The notes under the pieces are model-generated. The model worked only from the letters and a program-made list of their open reading frames with translations, did no database searches and was not told the origin of the DNA. This document shows positions 9,301-14,605 of a stretch of DNA of 18,238 bases, one piece after another (positions within the stretch are counted from its first letter, which is position 1; the number at the start of each line of letters is the position of its first letter). Where the stretch lies: NCBI GenBank assembly GCA_023454395.1, contig JAEYFY010000023.1, positions 1 to 18,238 of the forward strand, read 5' to 3'. The stretch comes from Pseudomonadota bacterium (GTDB lineage: Bacteria; Pseudomonadota; Gammaproteobacteria; Enterobacterales; Enterobacteriaceae). Both the position numbers and the translations under genes were made by a program.

Positions 9301-9615
9301 CATCGAGGTAGACGCTAATTTTAATCGACCGCTAAGTTGACTCCATGTGTCTGCATAATTGATAAGTTGCTGTGTTGCAAAAGCCCCTGCAAATGCACCC
9401 GCAACGCCTGATACAGTATTTTTAATGGACGATAGTTCACCATTTAGATCATGGATAGCGCGTTGCATTTCACGAGATGCACCACTGGCGCGTCGCCCGC
9501 CTTGCTCAATGATCCGATAATAGTTTTCCCCCATACGCGAAGCCCGCGCTATTTCAGATTGAAACGAGGAAGAATTAGCAGAAATTTTAATAATCAGTTC
9601 ACGCAGTTTTGCCAT
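6349..9615 (-). CDS. H: Tail tape measure protein (lambda H-like)
   Basis: This 1088-residue protein sets tail length, and in lambda-type siphophages it helps DNA cross the envelope. Residues about 80-260 match the tape-measure N-terminal domain (YADTWSQLSGRLKLA; FNAVMENGGRLAKMLADGMG). Two hydrophobic, Gly-rich stretches lie at about 293-315 and 405-430 and may be membrane-active. Long charged helical regions at about 330-400 and 435-860 are predicted coiled coil. The C-terminus has the lambda-family signature (WKDWSVSVLKSIQNVL; GLMGEAGSEAIMPLTR). ATG 9615 has GAGG 5 nt upstream. Its size predicts a tail of roughly lambda-like length (lambda H is about 853 aa and is processed, so this may be longer). 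It lies 19 nt after the end of the G-T frame and just before M. Confidence 0.95.
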   Translation of the reverse strand: MAKLRELIIKISANSSSFQSEIARASRMGENYYRIIEQGGRRASGASREMQRAIHDLNGELSSIKNTVSGVAGAFAGAFATQQLINYADTWSQLSGRLKLASTSMEDFKQAQQELMTLSQRTGTSIAANMNLYSRVAQSMRDAGYASSDVAKVTETIATSLKLSGASAEETSSVITQLSQALGSGVLRGEEFNAVMENGGRLAKMLADGMGTTIGGLREMSQNGLLTMDKIVPILTNTQQLRAEFEQLPTTVSGSAQKIENAFMAWIGNVNETSGATRTLSTAMEGIANNIDGIASVSGVLIGLGLARYFGGLTTSVANATIGVARATKSEIAHAQAQLQGIKISTARARAAVYRAQQARLASQSVEQQALAERRLASAQATLNRNISARRTAQSNLNRVASVGSRLLGGTVRLLGGIPGLLLAGASTWYIMHQNQEEARRSAMEYAETINQVQASLKKMSLPDVLDNQGKTNSSLIEQNRLIEEQKQKVSDLEKNIRGYKQILASPGPKMGDFMINHLSSESEVVKQLEDAEASLLVEQEKLLQMQEKSTGIQSALKNIEEQRVFLIRQQASEQNKAHQALLFMNAEQTKFNQIMNIGNNMLATRQALVNIPMRIPNAPLDDKQQTLINNSEREKILSSLTGEAKVIKQAEFSADDVGLTNTPEHAENRQKYINNLVTAFQNREKLNESLKTGKATQSAYEKAQKEAERTAEQYERKIADLSVATEVQKVRASQGEKAASLYAASHENGAKWTDKQREAIERSSVALAEWTQKADDAVKKHRDMEEARKKLQEATVKFNDEASLATQTNSMSSREKSYFEESQQIDRIYNESAKKTEDIEARSKALDALENKYRNIALAESDWTAGITRGMKDWVQESGNYATQTASVVQNAMGGMVDTISDKLNGNKASWKDWSVSVLKSIQNVLINAAIVNSLNTMAGAGGWMGSVGGFLGGVAHAKGGVHSSESLGSYSNQIVSSPTYFAFAKGGAPNLGLMGEAGSEAIMPLTRTADGNLGVRVVGGNNQGATSAPQVYITIDGNGNSETQSTNGFEQFGAEIGRFVDSRYRELMSKDIRPGGLIWNATRGGR

Positions 9616-9634
9616 TTTATCCTCGCAAAAATAA

Positions 9635-10320
9635 TTAATTTTCTGAAATAGACTGAAAGAAATTCTCTAACCCATTAGAACTATCATCACTTTCTTGGGT
9701 TGCTTTGGGATCCCACCGTAAAAGCACATCAGAAAGCGTGCATTTACCGCCTTGAGCGTGATAAATAGAAGAAACGAGATGTGCGGTTTGAATATCACTA
9801 CGAATATCACCGATGGGATTAATGCGATCAAAAGCCATCCACATCCGAAGCTCACTCAAGCTCATTTGGCGAGTGAGTTCATCAAGAGTGCGCCCCATAC
9901 GGAGCGCCAATGTCATTAAAAAGAAAGTATCAGGCTGGGCTACTTTTTTTCTGCATCATCAACCGAAATAGTTAAATCGAGCGCTTGTTTTAATAAACGA
10001 GAATGTACTGGACCATAAATAGCCATCACATCGTTGATGTCTGATTCATCAAAAACGACATCCCCGTTTTCATCACGCAACACATCAATAAACATCACAA
10101 CATCGGCACGTAAATTACGTTGTGCAATTTCAATGTCAGATAACGAATGTTCATCTTCAGCATTATCATGATGAATAATTTCACGCCATTTCATCCATGC
10201 AGGTGATGACGGTTCACGAAGCATAACAACCGCGTTTTCCCATTCAGCAACATTCACTTTCTTTGTGCGAAAGGCATTCTTTTCACTTAAAGCCAGTGAT
10301 TTTAATGACGGTTTTTTCAT
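9635..10320 (-). CDS. GT: Tail assembly chaperone fusion G-T (made by -1 frameshift)
   Basis: This is the frameshift product, 228 aa: 126 residues of G, then -1 slippage at A AAA AAG (9943-9949), then 102 residues in the T frame down to 9635. The join would be 10320 to 9943 and 9943 to 9635, with base 9943 read twice. After the shift the frame reads VAQPDTFFL and then MTLALRMGRTLDELTRQMS, a DUF4035/tail-assembly-T type sequence, without a stop. The T segment has an in-frame ATG at 9916, but conserved-looking residues begin upstream of it, so it is unlikely to be a separate gene. In lambda, gpGT bridges tape measure and tail tube subunits and is absent from the virion. Position directly before the tape measure gene is canonical. 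Confidence 0.88.
9940..10320 (-). CDS. G: Tail assembly chaperone G
   Basis: This is the unshifted product, 126 aa, ending KK-stop exactly at the slip site. It is an acidic helical protein (LSLSDIEIAQRN-like region near the middle; DENGDVVFDESD at about 83-94), consistent with siphophage tail chaperones that coat the tape measure during tube assembly. Sequence similarity within this group is weak. The identification rests on position between the major tail gene and tape measure, on size, and on the frameshift arrangement. ATG 10320 starts 2 nt after the stop of the major tail gene; no strong ribosome site is visible, so coupling to the upstream gene is likely. Confidence 0.85.
   Translation of the reverse strand: MKKPSLKSLALSEKNAFRTKKVNVAEWENAVVMLREPSSPAWMKWREIIHHDNAEDEHSLSDIEIAQRNLRADVVMFIDVLRDENGDVVFDESDINDVMAIYGPVHSRLLKQALDLTISVDDAEKK
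9943..9949 (-). promoter_or_regulatory. Programmed -1 ribosomal frameshift site A AAA AAG
   Basis: In the G reading frame the codons are GAA AAA AAG TAG, giving the slippery heptamer A AAA AAG immediately before the stop. This is the heptamer used by E. coli dnaX. Slipping back one base opens the T frame. No stem-loop is present at the usual 5-9 nt downstream. A 7-bp stem with one G-U pair (9890-9896 with 9901-9907, loop GTAT on the minus strand) lies about 35 nt downstream, which is too far to be a standard stimulator. Confidence 0.88.
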
Positions 10321-10322
10321 GG

Positions 10323-10790
10323 TTATTCGCTACCTTTATTTAAATTAACAGTCCCGTTTTTAATCGGCTTAGATTTACCTTTTAAACGTAGGGTAAATGA
10401 AGCAGAAACCACACCCGAAGTGGAAACACTCCAACTGTTTTGACGCACTTCGGCTAAAAAGGCATAGCCAATCCCCGAAGGGAACTCCACTTTAAAGGCA
10501 TGAACTTCATCATTTTCATACGCGGTACGTAATGTTTCTTGGCCTTCATCATCGGTGAAATTACCATTAATGGTGAGTTCTGCAGGTGCGGATAATCCAT
10601 TGGTAACTTCTTGCTCCTCAGAGCAGAGCGTGGTGACATCAATATCTGATTTCTGCCCACCGGTATAACTGATTTCTTTTGTTGAACAAGAAATCCCTAA
10701 AAATACCGCATCAGCTGGGTTAACTTCCGTTGCGGGTAATTTCGAGACACTGATTTTAGTGCCTTGTGTTTTTTCATATTTACTAGACAT
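10323..10790 (-). CDS. Major tail tube protein
   Basis: This protein, about 155 aa, is the probable major tail protein whose hexameric rings stack into the tail tube. The sequence shows the expected beta-rich pattern, with a soluble Ser/Thr/Gly-rich fold (TGGQKSDIDVTTL; APAELTINGNF; VSTSGVVSASFTLRLKGKS near the C-terminus). These features are common in lambda V/HK97-type tail tube proteins. ATG 10790 is preferred over ATG 10796, because AGGA lies 7 nt before 10790 but only 1 nt before 10796. It is preceded by a strong intrinsic terminator, an arrangement that separates it from head-completion genes, and followed directly by G. Whether it is fed by another promoter is not visible. Confidence 0.88.
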   Translation of the reverse strand: MSSKYEKTQGTKISVSKLPATEVNPADAVFLGISCSTKEISYTGGQKSDIDVTTLCSEEQEVTNGLSAPAELTINGNFTDDEGQETLRTAYENDEVHAFKVEFPSGIGYAFLAEVRQNSWSVSTSGVVSASFTLRLKGKSKPIKNGTVNLNKGSE

Positions 10791-10809
10791 GATCATTTCC
10801 TATTGGCAT

Positions 10810-10834
10810 AAAAAAACCACCCGAAGGTGGCTTT
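10810..10834 (-). terminator. Rho-independent terminator upstream of the major tail gene
   Basis: On the minus strand CCACC-TTCG-GGTGG forms a stem with a stable UUCG-type tetraloop, extendable by a G-U and three A-T pairs. Seven T residues follow. It lies between the tail-completion gene (stop at 10856) and the major tail gene, 19 nt upstream of the latter's start. Confidence 0.9.
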
Positions 10835-10855
10835 AGTGTGAATAATAAGGCGATG

Positions 10856-11191
10856 CTATTGCCAAACTTGGCACTCAAATGTTGCTCTAAACAATCCTGT
10901 ATCTGGCTCGTAGTCTTGTTTCTCTGAAATTTCAACAGGGCTTAATTTTGTTAATGCATTAGCAAATAACAAGCGAAGCGTTCTCGCCTCATCAATCGTA
11001 TCGGCATAAACATCAACCTGAATATTTGTCATCGTTTCGGCTTGCCCCTTCAGTACATCGCCTTTGACATCGTACAAAGAGAAGGCACACCAAGGCGCTG
11101 TTATTGCAGGGCTTGATTGTGGAGCGACATACGGAAAAACTTTATCAGGTAATACAGGAGATAAAATTGCGTAGATATCCGCCTCTGTCAT
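10856..11191 (-). CDS. Tail completion / terminator protein (DUF3168 family)
   Basis: This 111-residue protein resembles the DUF3168 group (SPP1 gp17-like tail completion proteins), which cap the tail tube where it joins the head. Typical features are an N-terminal helix (EADIYAILSPVLPDKVFPYVAP), a central strand pattern ending in NIQVDVYADTIDEARTL (about 66-83), and a C-terminal FRATFECQVW strand. The ATG at 11191 overlaps the stop of the gp10-like gene as ATGA and has AGGA 4 nt upstream. It is the last head-tail joining gene before an intrinsic terminator. Confidence 0.82.
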   Translation of the reverse strand: MTEADIYAILSPVLPDKVFPYVAPQSSPAITAPWCAFSLYDVKGDVLKGQAETMTNIQVDVYADTIDEARTLRLLFANALTKLSPVEISEKQDYEPDTGLFRATFECQVWQ

Positions 11192-11628
11192 TTTCCTAGC
11201 GCCTCATCAATCGCTCTATTTAATTCGCTAATGGCTAAATTGGCTGCCTTATCCGATTCACGATCAAAAGTGGGACGTATAAAAGGTCTTGGCGCCATTT
11301 TAGAAGTGCCCTCTTCAAGAAAGCGCCAATAAAAGGCATTATTAGGATGATCACTTTTCATAGAGTTATCACTGTTTGTGCCTGATGCGTTACTCCCTCG
11401 AACATAAACGCCCGAAGAAACCTCACCTTTATTGCGCATTCTGTGATTACGGGTCACTATATTTCGTGCTAATTTTCCCGTCTTTCGTGGCGCGGACGTT
11501 CTGATTTCATCACGTAATAACATTGCGGCCGCATTGGTTGCTTTTCGCATCGCTTGATGACTTTCAGCTCGACTTAAAACATCTAACTCTCTTGATAAGT
11601 CGAGTAGATCGGAGAAATCCAAGTTCAT
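11188..11628 (-). CDS. HK97 gp10-like head-tail joining protein
   Basis: This 146-residue protein belongs to the HK97-gp10-like family of neck/tail-completion proteins. Recognisable elements are the N-terminal helix LLDLSRELDVLSRAESHQAMRK-type region, AAAMLLRDEIRTSAPRKTGKLARNI (about 33-57) and the C-terminal FLEEGTSKMAPRPFIRPTFD (about 107-126). The last element is highly characteristic. ATGA overlaps exist on both sides (adaptor upstream, DUF3168 gene downstream), pointing to one translationally coupled block. The exact position in the neck is inferred from HK97 gene order. Confidence 0.88.
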   Translation of the reverse strand: MNLDFSDLLDLSRELDVLSRAESHQAMRKATNAAAMLLRDEIRTSAPRKTGKLARNIVTRNHRMRNKGEVSSGVYVRGSNASGTNSDNSMKSDHPNNAFYWRFLEEGTSKMAPRPFIRPTFDRESDKAANLAISELNRAIDEALGK

Positions 11629-11948
11629 GATTGTTTAACTCCTTGTTTGCATAGCAATTCTAATCGAGTCAATTTCTCATCAGGGATGACTGACTGAATA
11701 TCATAAATTTGCTCACGCCAAACCATTCTGCAGGTACTGTTAATATCCGGTCGATAACGCATCCACACTCTAACAGTAACCTCTGACATTTCAGCATTAG
11801 CGGATATCAGCTCACGACCAGAAAGATGTTTTACTTCGCATCGCACTGAAGCGATATCAACCCACTCTTTTTTAAGTTGCCCTGAAGGTAATTTAATGGG
11901 TACGTTACGCTGAAATTTAACCTTGTGCCTTAGGCGACCAGCTTGCAT
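11625..11948 (-). CDS. Head-tail adaptor (SPP1 gp16 / HK97 gp7-like head closure protein)
   Basis: This 107-residue protein is a phage head-tail joining or head-closure protein. The family pattern is clear: MQAGRLRHKVKFQR at the start, then VRCEVKHLSGRELISANAEMSEVTVRVWMRY in the middle and a C-terminal YDIQSVIPDEKLTRLELLC strand pair. It forms the ring that stops DNA leaking from the filled head and that receives the tail. ATG 11948 has a strong AGGAGG 4 nt upstream, and that site overlaps the stop codon of the preceding gene. The end overlaps the gp10-like gene by 4 nt. Confidence 0.88.
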   Translation of the reverse strand: MQAGRLRHKVKFQRNVPIKLPSGQLKKEWVDIASVRCEVKHLSGRELISANAEMSEVTVRVWMRYRPDINSTCRMVWREQIYDIQSVIPDEKLTRLELLCKQGVKQS

Positions 11949-11956
11949 ACAACCTC

Positions 11957-12283
11957 CTACACACCGTAAATTCGATAAGGCTGCAATAACGCTTCCACTG
12001 CAAATGGTTGAGTTGAAAACGAGCTTCCCGTAATCACACCTTCTCGATTGTCATACCATTGCCCAATCAGTAGTAACATGGCTGCTGAAACATCATCTGT
12101 CAGTAATAGATGATCGGCATCTTCTTGGTATCCCTCCGATACTTCCTTTTCATAAAGCGTCCTGCGAGTGTAGTTCTCGACAAATTTCACTGCAGAGTTG
12201 GTATAAAGAGCGAGCAATTTATCATCATCCGTAAAATCAGGATCAATATTGCAATGTTGTTTTACTAATTCCAGAGAAAGCAT
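11957..12283 (-). CDS. gp6-like head-tail connector protein
   Basis: This 108-residue helical protein of the HK97 gp6 / phage connector family ('possible DNA packaging' group) docks under the portal. The N-terminus LELVKQHCNIDPDFTDDDKLLALYTNSAVKFVENYTRR is typical, as is the IGQWYDNREGV motif at about 73-83. The ATG at 12283 overlaps the stop of the small upstream gene by one base (TAATG), and AGGAG lies 6 nt upstream, so both coupling and an own ribosome site are present. Confidence 0.88.
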   Translation of the reverse strand: MLSLELVKQHCNIDPDFTDDDKLLALYTNSAVKFVENYTRRTLYEKEVSEGYQEDADHLLLTDDVSAAMLLLIGQWYDNREGVITGSSFSTQPFAVEALLQPYRIYGV

Positions 12284-12471
12284 TATTTCTCCTTTTTAGC
12301 CTTGGCGTTTTTTTGAGGCTCAGGCTCAATAGCAGGATGTACAATTTCCTTTTCTTTTGCATAGCCTTTCTGAATTAACTCACGCCCATGTTGATCTAAG
12401 GTTTCAATCTCTTCTCCCTCAGTAACAACGACACCGCCAAAATAAATGGCTCGTAATACGATTAATTTCAT
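12283..12471 (-). CDS. Small Lys/Glu-rich protein of unknown function, between capsid and connector
   Basis: This 62-residue protein has a compact N-terminal half (MKLIVLRAIYFGGVVVTEGEEIETLDQHGRELIQKGYAKE) and a low-complexity basic tail (EPEPQKNAKAKKEK). The first half has the pattern 'vL..i.f.G..v..GeeieL....a..Li..GyA', seen in short phage head-region proteins of DUF7210-like type. No function is established that I can name. Location after the capsid suggests a head accessory or neck role. The start follows a terminator T-tract by 9 nt and has a G-rich, non-ideal ribosome site. The end overlaps the connector start by one base, which argues that it is translated. Confidence 0.68.
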   Translation of the reverse strand: MKLIVLRAIYFGGVVVTEGEEIETLDQHGRELIQKGYAKEKEIVHPAIEPEPQKNAKAKKEK

Positions 12472-12480
12472 ATTGCCCCC

Positions 12481-12507
12481 AAAGAAAAGGCGGTCATAAA
12501 GACCGCC
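12481..12507 (-). terminator. Rho-independent terminator after the major capsid gene
   Basis: On the minus strand GGCGGTC-TTTAT-GACCGCC forms a perfect 7-bp GC-rich stem with a 5-nt loop, followed by TTTTCTTT. It starts 17 nt after the capsid stop. It likely makes a discrete capsid-containing transcript end, lowering expression of downstream genes relative to capsid. Confidence 0.9.
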
Positions 12508-12523
12508 TCATTCGCCCTATTGG

Positions 12524-13738
12524 TTATTCCCCTGAAGCTGGTACGGTGAAGTCACCGTAAACAAAGGCTTCTGGGCGTTTTACTGCTAACGCTAAACGCT
12601 CTTCGCAACGAATTGAGATCATATTTTTCTCAAAATCGTCGGTATTTTCAGTAGAAATCACCACATTGGTTTCTTCACGATCGAATAACTGCGCACCCGC
12701 GTTAAATGCTCCTGTTAAGAATTTACCTTTAAAGGCCGTTGATTCAGTAGCAACAACAGGTAGTCCCCATAATGTTGGGCCAATTAATGCAGATGGGTTG
12801 GCAAGAATGTAACGCCCTAATGAGTCTTTGGTTAATTCAATTTTTGCCCAATCGATAAAATGCAAAACATGCCCCGTGGCAGGCAGTCGAGCTAATTGCG
12901 CTTGCAGCATCGCAAGGCGTAAATCATCAATGCCACTTTGCTTTTCTACACTAAATTCAGGTTTGTATTTAGAAGCTTGAGGAATAATGCCATGTAAATG
13001 AGCACCGGATCCGTCACCAAACAAGATTTCTTGCTCTTCAACAAACTTCAAACCATAACGCATTTCAGCATCGACTAAAGACTGCAGTTGTGCAAAGTCA
13101 TCTAGGATTTGTTTAGAGGCCTTGAACATATGAGCAATGGTGGTTACTGGTGTGATTTTGGTTGCGAATTCAATGTCACTGTAAGGCTTAGTGGTATTTT
13201 CTGGTACCACAGAAGCTTTATTCGTAAAGCCCGTTTGCTGAACCCAAAAAATAGCCGGTGAAGTGGTTTTGCCTGGCGCAATCAGATCACGGATAAATAA
13301 ACGCTGTTTTGGCGCAACATCAATACCGGGTAAACGTTGAGGCTCAACAACACCTTCAGCCACACCGGTTGAAGTTAATGCGGCTTGCACTGGAATAGAA
13401 ATGCGCTTACTTGATTGAATACTAGAGTTAATTTCTTTCAGTACATCTGCAGAAATGACTTGCTGGCCAATTGTTTTGGCTGCCTGAACCGCATTATTCA
13501 ACGGCATTTGTGCGACATGTTGCTCTAATTCACCTAATGAAGCTTTGAGTGTTTTTTCAGATTCACGCAATGCATTCAGTTCGGTTGCCATCTTATCTAC
13601 TGCGGCTTTAGTTTCAGTGCTTAAACTACCAACTTTTTGCACTTCTTTTAAGGCTTCTTCGGCTTTAGCATTAAATTTGCCATTGGCTTCTTCAATTTTT
13701 GCCGATAGATTTTTTAATAATTCATTTGTATCAGACAT
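12524..13738 (-). CDS. HK97-family major capsid protein with built-in scaffold domain
   Basis: This 404-residue protein forms the icosahedral shell. Residues 1 to about 118 are a charged helical delta domain (scaffold, removed by the protease). The mature part starts near residue 119 by comparison with HK97. It shows RDLIAPGKTTS (150-160), IAHMFKASKQILDD (201-214), the E-loop region near 160-185 and the C-terminal CEERLALA block. HK97's cross-link residues K169, N356 and E363 align with K184 (TTKPYSDI), N372 (FEKNMI) and E379 (CEERL), so covalent chainmail is predicted. ATG 13738 has GGAGA 5 nt upstream. It lies 11 nt after the protease stop and ends before an intrinsic terminator. Confidence 0.96.
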   Translation of the reverse strand: MSDTNELLKNLSAKIEEANGKFNAKAEEALKEVQKVGSLSTETKAAVDKMATELNALRESEKTLKASLGELEQHVAQMPLNNAVQAAKTIGQQVISADVLKEINSSIQSSKRISIPVQAALTSTGVAEGVVEPQRLPGIDVAPKQRLFIRDLIAPGKTTSPAIFWVQQTGFTNKASVVPENTTKPYSDIEFATKITPVTTIAHMFKASKQILDDFAQLQSLVDAEMRYGLKFVEEQEILFGDGSGAHLHGIIPQASKYKPEFSVEKQSGIDDLRLAMLQAQLARLPATGHVLHFIDWAKIELTKDSLGRYILANPSALIGPTLWGLPVVATESTAFKGKFLTGAFNAGAQLFDREETNVVISTENTDDFEKNMISIRCEERLALAVKRPEAFVYGDFTVPASGE

Positions 13739-13749
13739 AATGTCTCCAA

Positions 13750-14601
13750 TTAGTTAGCTGTGGCGAAGGCATTTACCGCCTTTTCCAATTCAGAAAGAGT
13801 TTCTGGATTAATTTCAGAGGTAGCGCTTGGCGTACCATGAGGATTGGAAGTAGCGCTCGGCATACTTCGTGTTAAAGCACTAATAAGTTTTCTACGCTCA
13901 GAGCGAGAAGTGTTCGCCTTAGCAAGTAACGCATCTAATTTACGAATGGCGGCTTGTGGGCTTTCATCACCATCATCAACAATATCTGCAGTAAGCAAAT
14001 TATCAGCAAAGCCTTTCTCGATCGCTTCACTCGCACCAATATAAGTTTCGTCGTCCATCATCTGACTCACGACTTCATTAGATTGCCCACTACGTGCCAC
14101 ATAGATATCTGCCATCGACATATCAAAAGGGGCGAGATCATTAGCTAATTTTGCAAAATCATGCCTATTACCCACACCGACAGCCCAACAGTTATGGATC
14201 ATCAAAAAGGCACCTCGGCCCATTTGAACTTCATCGCCAGCCATTGCAATAATGGACGCGGCTGAAGCAGCAATACCTAAAATATTGACGGTCACTTTTC
14301 CATTGTGAGAGCGAAGTAGGTTATAAATGGCTAACCCTTCAAACATATCGCCACCTGGGCTATTGATATTGACCACCACATCATTATTTCCAATGGTGCG
14401 AAGTGCAGCAGAAATACGTTTTGCAGTAACCCCCTCTCCCCAATAATCTTCACCAATCACATCTAATATTGAGATGGTGTTATCTGTACTTGATGCACGA
14501 ATACTGCTATTCCATTTATCCAGTGCTTTAGATTTCAGCTCATAGCTAATCGATGCGCAGGGGCGATCCTCCAGCGCAACTGGCAAATGACTTTTTTTCA
14601 T
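13750..14601 (-). CDS. ClpP-like prohead maturation protease
   Basis: This 283-residue serine peptidase of the ClpP/crotonase fold (family S14, phage head type) should cleave the capsid delta domain inside the prohead and then digest itself. The catalytic residues are visible: S113 in GIAASAAS, H136 in FLMIHNCW and D183 or D184 in MMDDETYIGASEA. NSPGGDMFEGLAIYN (80-94) forms the oxyanion-hole strand. Residues 240-283 are a tail containing a short repeat (PSATS twice, 10 residues apart). Such tails in related phages are scaffold-like; that is inference here. ATG 14601 has GAGGAG 7 nt upstream and follows the portal stop by 4 nt. Confidence 0.94.
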   Translation of the reverse strand: MKKSHLPVALEDRPCASISYELKSKALDKWNSSIRASSTDNTISILDVIGEDYWGEGVTAKRISAALRTIGNNDVVVNINSPGGDMFEGLAIYNLLRSHNGKVTVNILGIAASAASIIAMAGDEVQMGRGAFLMIHNCWAVGVGNRHDFAKLANDLAPFDMSMADIYVARSGQSNEVVSQMMDDETYIGASEAIEKGFADNLLTADIVDDGDESPQAAIRKLDALLAKANTSRSERRKLISALTRSMPSATSNPHGTPSATSEINPETLSELEKAVNAFATAN

Positions 14602-14605
14602 AAAC

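Noticed and set aside
9890..9907. Stem-loop downstream of the frameshift site as a stimulatory structure.
   Set aside because: It lies about 35 nt after the slip heptamer, well beyond the usual 5-9 nt spacing, and is within coding sequence where such stems arise by chance.
9635..9916. T as an independent gene starting at ATG 9916.
   Set aside because: The -1 frame is open back to the slip site and conserved-looking residues (PDTFFL) lie upstream of that ATG; no ribosome site precedes it. It fits better as the second half of G-T.
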